64,000 nt of DNA from Armatimonadota bacterium (GTDB lineage Bacteria > Armatimonadota > Fimbriimonadia > Fimbriimonadales > Fimbriimonadaceae): NCBI GenBank assembly GCA_025360125.1, contig JANYCU010000052.1, positions 18,845-82,844 of the forward strand, given 5' to 3'. The notes below the pieces were generated by a model. It saw only the letters and a list, made by a program, of their open reading frames with translations. It did no database searches and was not told the DNA's origin. The position numbers and the translations under genes were made by a program. This document shows positions 1 to 6,905 of this stretch, one piece after another; position 1 is the stretch's first letter, and every line of letters begins with the position of its first letter.

Positions 1-266
1 TCAAATAGCTGCAGTTGATGCTCAAATTGCAACAAGAGTCTCCGGTGCCAGGCAAGAAAGTTGTAGCCGATCATCCCCATTCCGCTCATGGTATGAACCT
101 GCCAAGTCATACCAACTTGTGTTGTCATTGCTTGAACGTGAACTTTAACAAATGCCCGATAGGCCGGAGCCGGGGCTTGAGTTCCATGCATTTGGTTTAT
201 AGCATTTTTGAATTTCGTCCATTCTGCTGGCGTTAGATCTTTCTGGTTTTTGCGTATTGTTGGCAT
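1..266 (-). CDS. Tyrosinase-family copper oxidase, N-terminal part (cut by window edge)
   Basis: Reading the minus strand from the ATG at 266 gives 88 residues with no stop before the window edge. The protein begins MPTIRKNQKDLTPAEW and carries the type-3 copper site A signature: a His in AFVKVHVQ, a second in WQVHTM, and FLAWHRRLLLQFEHQL, which matches the FLPWHR(R/W)xLLxFE block of tyrosinases and polyphenol oxidases. The family hydroxylates or oxidises phenols at a binuclear copper centre. Copper site B would lie outside the window. There is no obvious signal peptide in the first 20 residues. The spacing between the second His and the WHR His is longer than in Streptomyces tyrosinase. The overlapping plus-strand frame at 15-236 is a shadow. 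Confidence 0.85.
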   Translation of the reverse strand, partial: MPTIRKNQKDLTPAEWTKFKNAINQMHGTQAPAPAYRAFVKVHVQAMTTQVGMTWQVHTMSGMGMIGYNFLAWHRRLLLQFEHQLQLF

Positions 267-521
267 AAATCATTGTAACAAAAATAATCGTCAATGAAAA
301 GCCTTTTGTTTGAAATATTAACTTAGATTCTATTGTTTATTAATTGTGAGTTATGAAAATGACTTGTCTTCAGCAAGTCGGGCTTGAGCAAATGGTTGGG
401 AATAGATGACTTTTACAGCTAGCAGAGAATTGAGGCGTTAGAATCTGTACCAGTTCTCGATTTTTCTGGTAACTCAAGACACTCGAGTTTGGGAATAAGA
501 TAAAGTTAAGCAGAGTACGTT

Positions 522-1082
522 ATGGCAACAAATAGTGGGGCATTGTGGGTTGCGAAGTTTCCGACTTCGACGAAGACGGCGGATTTAGTTCAGCCGTTTC
601 GGGGGAATTTTGAGGCGTTTCAGCGGGCGATGGTGGCGTCGAAGATCTCGGTAAAGATCACGGCGACGCATCGGCCCAAGGAGCGGGCGTACATGATGCA
701 TTATTCATGGATGATCGTGAAGGGGCAGATTGATGCAGCCGACGTTCCGCCCTTACCAGCGCTTCAGGGGGCCGATATCATTTGGAATCACGCTCACGCG
801 AAGCAAGGAGCCCAAGAGATGGTGGATGGCTATGGGATTGGGAGCCTTGGGGTTCCACCTGCGCTGAATTCTCGGCATATTGATGGGCGCGCAGTGGATA
901 CAAGCCTGAGTTGGGACGGAGATATCGTGATTCGCAATAAGGATGGATCGAGTCGGAACATTGTGGGTTCGCCTCGAAATTCGACGCATCCGGATTTGAT
1001 TGCGGCGGGGGCGACGTACGGGGTGATTCACCTGAAGAACGTCATGGCGGACAAAGTTCACTGGTCAGACGACGGGCACTAG
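522..1082 (+). CDS. M15-like zinc peptidase / peptidoglycan hydrolase-like protein
   Basis: A 186-residue protein without a signal peptide. Its second half has the pattern of the D-Ala-D-Ala carboxypeptidase/endolysin (M15-type) fold: SRHIDGRAVD fits SxHxxGxAxD, which supplies a zinc-binding His and Asp, and DKVHWSDDGH near the C terminus fits the final His-Trp of these enzymes. A further His-containing segment, IIWNHAHAKQG, lies in between. Family members cut peptidoglycan peptides or act as phage-type lysins. The sequence diverges from typical members, so the substrate is unknown and a peptidase-like role is inferred from the motifs only. The gene stands alone, 45 bases before the cyanophycinase-like gene on the same strand. 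Confidence 0.55.
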   Translation: MATNSGALWVAKFPTSTKTADLVQPFRGNFEAFQRAMVASKISVKITATHRPKERAYMMHYSWMIVKGQIDAADVPPLPALQGADIIWNHAHAKQGAQEMVDGYGIGSLGVPPALNSRHIDGRAVDTSLSWDGDIVIRNKDGSSRNIVGSPRNSTHPDLIAAGATYGVIHLKNVMADKVHWSDDGH

Positions 1083-1127
1083 TGGTGCCTGGGACGGATT
1101 TGGAACGTCCTTAAGGCACAACATATC

Positions 1128-2324
1128 ATGACCATTCAACTTTTGTCTTTGTTGGCCGGGCTCGTCGTTGCGCCACCATCTGCCGAGCACCTTTCTCCTT
1201 ACGGAGTTCAGCAAACGATCGTCATCGCTCCAAAATATGTCTCGACGAGTTTGAATCTGCCTGCCGACTTTAAGATTTACTTTCGTTCAACTGATCCACC
1301 GCCTCACGGATTTCAGTATCTGAATTCACCGACTGATGAACCCAGCCCTGGTTTGATTGGAATTCTACAAACGGAAGACTCCCTTTTTCAAGTTGAAAAG
1401 CGTGTGATGAAAAACGTCGGGGATGGCACAGTCACGCTACGACTGGCAAAATCCAAGACAAGGGAATCGCGCTCGCTTGAACTCGGAAAGACAACGCGAG
1501 CTGACTACAACGAATGGCGACGGGCGGCGATGCAACGAACGAACCCGAACCCTTGGCCACCCAAGAATCCTGGAAAGCCGATCGTGGCGAAGGGAACCTT
1601 GGTAATTGTTGGCGGCGGAGGGATGACGCGGGACATCGCAAAGGCTTTTATTGACGGCGGAGGTGGGGACAACGGTCACTTTGTGATACTTCCGATTTCG
1701 ATGCCCGACCCGATTGATGTGAAGGCGGAAGAGGAGACGATGCACCGGATGGGGGCGAAGAATGTCGACGTCATTCCGTTTCGCGAGCAGAAGCAGTTGG
1801 AAGACCCCAAGGTTATCGAGATGTTGAAACACGCGACTGGGGTTTGGTTTGGCGGAGGGCGGCAATGGAATTTTGTCGATGCTTACGAAGGGACGAAGCT
1901 TCCGGCTTTGTTTCGGGACGTTTTGAATCGCGGTGGAGTGATTGGTGGGTCCTCGGCGGGGGCAACGATTATTGGCGACTATATGTCGCGCGGCGCCCCG
2001 GCTGGGCCGGGCTTGATGATGTGCGAAGGGTACGAACAGGCGCTCGGATTCTTGCCGGGTGTTGTGGTTGACCAGCATTTCTCGGCTCGTAATCGGTTTA
2101 ACGATATGACGGCTTTGATGCAGAAGTACCCGCAGTTTCTGGGCATTGGTTTGGACGAGGCAACGGCGATTGTTGTGAAGGGCAGTATGGCGGAAGTTTT
2201 GGGACGCGGAAAGGCGCATATTTATGATACAACTCGAGTTCGGATTCCTGAGGGGCCGGATTACGACGCTTATCCGGCGGGGACGAAATACGATCTGCTT
2301 GCCCGCAAGAGGCTTGCGGAATAG
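1128..2324 (+). CDS. Cyanophycinase-like peptidase, family S51
   Basis: 398 residues. The first 20 are hydrophobic and end in a possible signal-peptidase site (PPSA), so export is likely. The S51 core begins at about residue 155 with GTLVIVGGGG, continues through GVWFGGGRQWNF (about 238-249), and has the nucleophile elbow VIGGSSAGA with Ser276, then GIGLDEATA (about 339-347), which is typical of cyanophycinases. The family hydrolyses cyanophycin or other beta-aspartyl peptides with a Ser-centred active site. The roughly 150-residue N-terminal extension matches no family I recognise. A second, diverged copy of the last 16 codons lies about 100 bases downstream. Confidence 0.85.
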   Translation: MTIQLLSLLAGLVVAPPSAEHLSPYGVQQTIVIAPKYVSTSLNLPADFKIYFRSTDPPPHGFQYLNSPTDEPSPGLIGILQTEDSLFQVEKRVMKNVGDGTVTLRLAKSKTRESRSLELGKTTRADYNEWRRAAMQRTNPNPWPPKNPGKPIVAKGTLVIVGGGGMTRDIAKAFIDGGGGDNGHFVILPISMPDPIDVKAEEETMHRMGAKNVDVIPFREQKQLEDPKVIEMLKHATGVWFGGGRQWNFVDAYEGTKLPALFRDVLNRGGVIGGSSAGATIIGDYMSRGAPAGPGLMMCEGYEQALGFLPGVVVDQHFSARNRFNDMTALMQKYPQFLGIGLDEATAIVVKGSMAEVLGRGKAHIYDTTRVRIPEGPDYDAYPAGTKYDLLARKRLAE

Positions 2325-2428
2325 GTCAAATTTCAATTCTCAATTTCACTGGCTTCTCCCAGCCTGGATGCTTCGCATCTCCTTCGTTCAACGCAGAGGT
2401 CGGAGCCAGTGCCACGCCTAGCTTGATT

Positions 2429-2478
2429 CGGCGGGGACGAAATATGATTTGTTGGCGCGTAAGAAACTAGCTGACTAG
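2429..2478 (+). pseudogene. Relic of a second cyanophycinase gene tail
   Basis: These 50 bases encode SAGTKYDLLARKKLAD and a stop, almost the same peptide as the end of the preceding S51 gene (PAGTKYDLLARKRLAE, bases 2275-2324). Most of the base differences between the two are silent or conservative, so the copy diverged while it was still coding. It now has no gene body. The likeliest history is a tandem paralogue mostly removed by deletion. Confidence 0.7.
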
Positions 2479-2500
2479 ATAGTTTCTTGGTGTGAATTCC

Positions 2501-2529
2501 TTGTCTGCTCAGCTTCAAAGGTGTAGAAT
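2501..2529 (+). promoter_or_regulatory. Sigma-70-type promoter for the ankyrin/toroid gene
   Basis: A -35-like TTGTCT (2501-2506) and a -10-like TAGAAT (2524-2529) are separated by exactly 17 bases and lie 44 bases before the ATG of the ankyrin gene. The match is good for housekeeping sigma; function is inferred. Confidence 0.5.
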
Positions 2530-2573
2530 GCCTTGGCAAGATTGTGCTTTGCGCGATTATATTTGGAGTGAAA

Positions 2574-4481
2574 ATGAATATACGAAAAATGGCCGTTTCG
2601 CCGAAGACTCGGCTGGTACTGGGGGCAGTTTTAGTTGGGAATCTTTCGATTGCGGCGGTCGCCTGGTCGGTAACCGGAAAGATCGCTCGTGCTGGCCAAG
2701 AAAAGCGGGGGCGAAAGTCGACCGAGGCGCCAATTGCTGGCCACGGAAAACTTGGCCAAGACATCTTTTTGGCGATTGATCATCGCGACTTAGCGGGAGT
2801 TCAGGCGTTGTTGAAGAAGGGCGGGGACCCTAATTCTCGCAACGGATTGGAGTTTACGCCACTCTATATCGCTGCTGCCTCGTACCAAATGGACGTGATG
2901 GGCGAGCTTTTGAAGGCGGGGGCTGATGCTGACGCCGAGAGCAATTACGGTACCCCGCTGATGTTTGCCGCGGCCACGGGAAACATCGCAGGTGCGACCA
3001 TCCTTTTTGGAAAGGGAGTGAACGTAAACGCGGTTCGAAATGATGGAATGTCGGTCTTGATGATGGCTTCATATTCCGGTAATCCGGCTCTGGTTGGCGC
3101 ACTGTTGGAGCATAAAGCCGAAGTGAATGCCAAAGACGATTTGGGCGATACGGCTTTGATGTATGCCGCCCGTCAGGGTCACGACAAGGTGACGGAAATG
3201 CTTTTAGGCGCGGGGGTCGAGGTTGACACCGTGGATAACGACCATAAGACTCCTTTGCTTGAGGCAGCCAAAGTCGGAAACACGAAGGTCGTTGAGCTCT
3301 TAATGGCCAAAGGGGCCAATGTCAACGCGAAGGATGCACACGGAATGACTCCACTTCTGTTGGCGGCATCCTATAACGATAGTCCGGAAACCATTCGGGC
3401 TTTAGTGAAGGGTGGAGCAGATGCGAAAGCGACGGATTCGAAGGGGCGAGATGTCATAAGGCTGGCGGTTTTGAAAGGCAATGTGGCATGCATCAACGAA
3501 CTGAGCGTTGGCACAAAGGTTACGCGAATGAGCCTGAATCGGAATCCTCGGCAAGCGGTTTTAGCGAGCCTGAAATTGGTTCAGTCATCGATGGGCACAT
3601 TCGGAAACAAGACTTCGTGTGTTTCTTGTCACCAAGAAGGCCTTGGTCGAATGGCGACGGGCATGGCAAAGTCGAAGGGCTTTACTTTGAGCCCAGCGAT
3701 GACCCTGCCGCAAGATGGCCGGATGAATGGCGTCTTGATGGCGTTGAAGCCGCTTCACGAGCAAGCGTTGAAGAATTCGGAGGTTATGAAGCAGGTTCCG
3801 CTCATTGAGATCAACGAAGTCAACACGTTGGATACCTGGATCTTGGCGGGAATGTCGGCCCAGAAGTATCCGCGAAATGCCGCTTCCGAATCGATGGCCG
3901 ACGTTTTGGCCAGGCAGCAGTCGAAGGACGGTTCGTGGACGATGTCGCTGCCTCGGGCTCCGATGCAGTCGAGTCCGTTTACGTTTACTGCTCTTTCGAT
4001 TCAATGCCTAGAGGCTTACGGAACCAAGAAGGAGACCGCGGGTCGAATTGAGCGCGCCCGGGCATGGCTTGCGAAGGCTCCGGCGAAGAACAGCGAAGAC
4101 CGAGCGGGTCGAATGCTTGGTTTGAAGTGGGCGCATGCAGGTTCAGTTGATTTGAAGAAGGCGGCGAAGGAAATCATGGCGGATCAGCGACCTGACGGCG
4201 GCTGGGCTCAGCTTCCGGGAATGCACAGCGATGCGTATGCGACGGGGCAGGCACTTTATGCTCTGCATGAAGGCGGCGGAGTTGCGGTTTCGGACGCGGC
4301 GTATCAGCGTGGCGTTCGTTATTTGTTGAGAACGCAGGATGAGGATGGGTCGTGGTTTGTGAATAAGCGTGCGATTCCGGCAAACAATTACTTCGACGGT
4401 GGCTTCCCGCATGGGCAGTCGCAGTATTCATCGTTTAACGGCAGCTGCTGGGCGATGATGGCGTTGTTGGAAACGTTATAG
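2574..4481 (+). CDS. Secreted or anchored ankyrin-repeat protein with CxxCH motif and terpene-cyclase-like toroid repeats
   Basis: The ATG at 2574 is preceded by TTGGAGTGAAA, a good ribosome site, so I prefer it to a frame opening 30 bases earlier. The protein has 635 residues. A membrane segment or signal peptide at about 10-33 (LVLGAVLVGNLSIAAVAW) is followed by six or seven ankyrin repeats at about 60-310 (examples: TPLYIAAAS, TALMYAARQGH, TPLLEAAKVGN). A CVSCH haem-attachment-like motif sits at about residue 349. The C-terminal 200 residues have alpha/alpha-toroid repeats of the squalene-cyclase/prenyltransferase type (SKDGSWTMS, PDGGWAQ, DEDGSWFV). Ankyrin repeats bind proteins, and one CxxCH suggests a single c-type haem if exported. 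The combination is unusual and its role is unknown. Confidence 0.75.
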   Translation: MNIRKMAVSPKTRLVLGAVLVGNLSIAAVAWSVTGKIARAGQEKRGRKSTEAPIAGHGKLGQDIFLAIDHRDLAGVQALLKKGGDPNSRNGLEFTPLYIAAASYQMDVMGELLKAGADADAESNYGTPLMFAAATGNIAGATILFGKGVNVNAVRNDGMSVLMMASYSGNPALVGALLEHKAEVNAKDDLGDTALMYAARQGHDKVTEMLLGAGVEVDTVDNDHKTPLLEAAKVGNTKVVELLMAKGANVNAKDAHGMTPLLLAASYNDSPETIRALVKGGADAKATDSKGRDVIRLAVLKGNVACINELSVGTKVTRMSLNRNPRQAVLASLKLVQSSMGTFGNKTSCVSCHQEGLGRMATGMAKSKGFTLSPAMTLPQDGRMNGVLMALKPLHEQALKNSEVMKQVPLIEINEVNTLDTWILAGMSAQKYPRNAASESMADVLARQQSKDGSWTMSLPRAPMQSSPFTFTALSIQCLEAYGTKKETAGRIERARAWLAKAPAKNSEDRAGRMLGLKWAHAGSVDLKKAAKEIMADQRPDGGWAQLPGMHSDAYATGQALYALHEGGGVAVSDAAYQRGVRYLLRTQDEDGSWFVNKRAIPANNYFDGGFPHGQSQYSSFNGSCWAMMALLETL

Positions 4482-4784
4482 GGACTAGTTTGGTTTGTAA
4501 TTTGCGGTTGTAACAACCGGGGTTTCTACGAAATCTCGGACTTAGGTCTGGCTCGGTTCGTTACCTTGGCCTCCGGTGCTTTTTGCTTCCGATATGTTCG
4601 GGCAAAAAGCACCTGTGACCAAGGCTAAGGGTAGGGCCGCCACGTTGTGGCTGGTGACGGGGATGGCTGGATTTGGGAATTTACGGCCTTTTTGGTAATT
4701 CTTCACATCGAAAGTATTCGCTAAGTTGGGCATTTTCTACGACACATTTTGGCGAAGCCATGACGTGTGGAATCTGGATTTTTC
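4482..4784. other. Intergenic region with a long hairpin
   Basis: No convincing gene. It holds a perfect 12-base inverted repeat, GGTGCTTTTTGC (4575-4586) and GCAAAAAGCACC (4602-4613), around a 15-base loop that can itself pair (CCGA/TCGG). The stem is flanked by CCTTGG (4564-4569) and CCAAGG (4619-4624), so the whole 61-base unit can fold. There is no T-tract directly after the stem, so it is not a standard terminator. It lies between convergent genes. Confidence 0.6.
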
Positions 4785-5045
4785 TTATTTGGTGCTGTCG
4801 AATTGGATTCGTCGGTTCTTTTGGTCGATGGTGACTCGGTATTGGGAGAGGACGCGGCCGCCGATGTTCCCAATCGGAAACATGTCATGCATTTCGATGA
4901 GGGGGACGTTGATGGTCATTCCGCCGACCTTGATGGGGTCTTTGACTTTTACTCCAAGGATGTCGAATTCGTTAAACAGCGTTCGTGCGTGGCCCAAGAC
5001 CTTTGGCTCGCCATCGACTTTCTTAACGAATTGGCGAAGCCCCAA
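4785..5045 (-). pseudogene. C-terminal remnant of a retropepsin-like aspartyl protease
   Basis: An 86-codon minus-strand frame resembles the last part of bacterial retropepsin-like proteins: ILGVKVKDPIKVGGMTINVP, followed by IGGRVLSQYRVTIDQKNRRI, which matches the usual GxxFLxxFxVTIDYxxxxL ending. The frame opens only at a TTG just after an in-frame stop, and the catalytic DTGA segment is absent, so the N-terminal part is lost. I find no continuation in the other frames upstream. It could instead be a short accessory protein, but a remnant is likelier. Confidence 0.45.
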
Positions 5046-5105
5046 CCGAAGTCACTCACTTATTGCGAAGTCAATTATGCGTAATTGAAGTAAAAATGGC
5101 CCGCT

Positions 5106-5861
5106 TCATTGCTTGGAATTTTGACGAATAAACTCAAGAAAGGCATCATCGGCAACGGGTACCCCATCCTCATTGAGGAGGACAGTGCTTTTCATTATCA
5201 TCTTCTTAGTCCCAACAAACATGTCATAGCTGCCGAGACAACCCTTGAATTCGACATGAGGTGTGGAAACCGTGAATTCACTATTGTCCGAATTTAAAGT
5301 AAACCGGGCCCCCAGCTTTGGAGCGTCAAACACGGCATATGTGTTGGGAACCTTCAATTCAGTGAGAAGTTGATATTGAATGAGGGCATTGGCTCGGCAT
5401 GCTACTTCTTTGATAATTCCAGCTTTCAATTGTCGTGGTGGGGTACCTCCAGTAGTTTGGTAGACGGCCAGAATATGGATCTTGACACGACCGTCAACCA
5501 CAGCAATACTCTCATCAGAAGAGCTCCTAGAATGGGTTGTACCTAACATAAACCCTGATTCAAACGGAATATCGTCCCAGCCAGCTTGATGTCGTGGGCT
5601 GAATACGTATTCTGGGTTATAAACTTCGACCGAAAATTGGTATTGAGTTTTCTGTTCATTCGTAAAATTGGCCCAGTACCTGGATCGCTCATCTGGTTGA
5701 CTTCTTAACTGTTGTTCGCAGCCCTTCAGCAGGCGGATGTTCTTGGTTAAGATTGAGGTCCAGTCCGATTCATATTTGATATTCGAATTTGATGACGACG
5801 AAAGACCTGTCATCAAAACCATGGCAGCACCGATATTCACTGATTTCCCTTGGAATTTCAT
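5106..5861 (-). CDS. Secreted protein of unknown function
   Basis: 251 residues starting MKFQGKSVNIGAAMVLMTG, a short positively charged start and hydrophobic stretch that reads as a signal peptide, then a Ser/Asn-rich segment. I recognise no family. The mature part is mostly polar, with alternating beta-type stretches (VKIHILAVYQ, YAVFDAPKLGARFTL, FTVSTPHVEFKG) and three Cys residues. Its sequence is visibly richer in A and T than the flanking genes, as are the RHS-linked and 46-48 kb unknowns, which may mean it was acquired. It is transcribed away from tRNA-Ala and ends 60 bases from the retropepsin remnant. Confidence 0.6.
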   Translation of the reverse strand: MKFQGKSVNIGAAMVLMTGLSSSSNSNIKYESDWTSILTKNIRLLKGCEQQLRSQPDERSRYWANFTNEQKTQYQFSVEVYNPEYVFSPRHQAGWDDIPFESGFMLGTTHSRSSSDESIAVVDGRVKIHILAVYQTTGGTPPRQLKAGIIKEVACRANALIQYQLLTELKVPNTYAVFDAPKLGARFTLNSDNSEFTVSTPHVEFKGCLGSYDMFVGTKKMIMKSTVLLNEDGVPVADDAFLEFIRQNSKQ

Positions 5862-6019
5862 GGCTAACTCTTAAACGTTTTAGAATGGTGCTTTGGTGTC
5901 GTCGAAGTTACAGTTGGGTCAATCGAGGCTAGTCCCTAAGGATATTATTGGGATCAAGAACAATGTCCATGCTTGCGTGGCCGCTAATTCACCAGGACTC
6001 GGGTGAAAAAATACAAACT

Positions 6020-6041
6020 AAAAAGGCTCCTTGCGGAGCCT
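6020..6041 (-). terminator. Rho-independent terminator of tRNA-Ala
   Basis: On the minus strand, AGGCTCC-GCAA-GGAGCCT forms a 7-base-pair stem followed by a T-run. It starts 9 bases after the CCA end of the tRNA. Confidence 0.8.
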
Positions 6042-6049
6042 GAAAAATT

Positions 6050-6125
6050 TGGTGGAGGCTAGGGGACTCGAACCCCTGACCCTCTGCTTGCAAAGCAGAT
6101 GCTCTCCCAACTGAGCTAAGCCCCC
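6050..6125 (-). tRNA. tRNA-Ala (UGC)
   Basis: 76 bases including an encoded CCA. The acceptor stem GGGGGCT/AGCCTCC contains a G3-U70 pair, the identity element of alanine tRNA. The anticodon loop TTTGCAA gives anticodon TGC, and the T-arm contains GGTTCGAGTCC. A terminator follows directly. Confidence 0.97.
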
Positions 6126-6200
6126 AAACTTTCGAAATAGAAGTTTACCTCAGAAATTCTCGGCTTGCTTGGGCCTCTTCGCGAGTCTAACTAAATGAAA

Positions 6201-6221
6201 TTCAAATAAATCAGCCGTATA
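6201..6221 (+). promoter_or_regulatory. Promoter or operator shared with the Spy-like gene
   Basis: Reads TTCAAATAA, A, TCA, GC, CGTATA. It matches 18 of 21 bases with positions 8540-8560 upstream of the Spy-like gene. The parts could serve as a -35/-10 pair (TTCAAA and CGTATA), or the block could be a binding site for the regulator encoded just downstream, implying autoregulation. It ends 12 bases before the TTG start. Confidence 0.5.
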
Positions 6222-6233
6222 CTCTGAGTCACC

Positions 6234-6905
6234 TTGCGCGTATTGTTGGTCGAAGATGATGAAGTGATTTCCGAGCGTTTGAAGCGAGCGCTTGAGAAAG
6301 AAGGCTATACGGCTGATATCGCCCATGACGGTCAAGCTGGCCTCGAAATGGCGCGACTGGGCGAATACTCGGTGATCATCTTGGATGTGATGATGCCAAG
6401 GCGGGACGGATGGTCGGTTTGCCAAGCCTTGCGAGATTCTCGTAATGTCACCCCGATTTTGATGTTGACCGCGAAAGACTCGATTGAAGACCGGGTGAAA
6501 GGGCTGGACCTTGGCGCCGATGACTATTTGGTTAAGCCGTTTTCGCTGAAGGAGTTTTTGGCCAGGATTCGGGCGTTGACTCGACGAAACAAGATTGAAA
6601 AGTCTTCGATCATTCACTTAGGGGATTTGGATATTGACGCAGGGGCAAAAACTGTCACCAAGGGTGGTGAGCCGCTCAAGCTGACCAAGCGTGAGTTCAC
6701 GTTGCTGGAAGCGCTGGCTAGGAATCGGCGAAGAATTCTCTCTCGCGACTACATCATTGAACAAATTTGGAACGATGAGGACAGCGTTTCGAATACGGTT
6801 AATTTTCATGTCACATCGCTGCGGAAGAAGGTTGATGTTGGTCGGGAAAAGAGTCTGATCGAAACCGTTCACGGGTTTGGTTATCGAATTACGGAGGATA
6901 TTTAG
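6234..6905 (+). CDS. OmpR-family response regulator (CpxR-like position)
   Basis: 223 residues starting at TTG. An N-terminal receiver domain (about 1-115) has the acidic pocket LVEDDE, the phospho-acceptor Asp in VIILDVMMP (about residue 50), the Thr of MLTAKDS and the Lys of LVKPF. A C-terminal winged helix (about 127-222) has LTKREFTLLEALA and TVNFHVTSLRKKV, typical of OmpR/PhoB DNA binding. It receives phosphate from the kinase encoded next, with which it overlaps by one base (TAGTG). With the downstream Spy/CpxP-like gene it forms a set resembling the Cpx envelope-stress system; the orthology is inferred. Confidence 0.95.
   Translation: MRVLLVEDDEVISERLKRALEKEGYTADIAHDGQAGLEMARLGEYSVIILDVMMPRRDGWSVCQALRDSRNVTPILMLTAKDSIEDRVKGLDLGADDYLVKPFSLKEFLARIRALTRRNKIEKSSIIHLGDLDIDAGAKTVTKGGEPLKLTKREFTLLEALARNRRRILSRDYIIEQIWNDEDSVSNTVNFHVTSLRKKVDVGREKSLIETVHGFGYRITEDI

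Noticed and set aside
15..236. 73-residue plus-strand frame at the left edge
   Set aside because: It is antisense to a clear tyrosinase N terminus and has no family signature.
753..1061. Minus-strand frame of 102 residues
   Set aside because: Shadow of the M15-like gene; Arg-rich and without motifs.
1437..2336. Minus-strand frame of 299 residues
   Set aside because: Shadow of the cyanophycinase-like gene; the plus strand has the full S51 motifs.
4726..5088. Two plus-strand frames of 120 and 105 residues
   Set aside because: They are opposite the retropepsin-like remnant, whose minus-strand reading matches a family ending.
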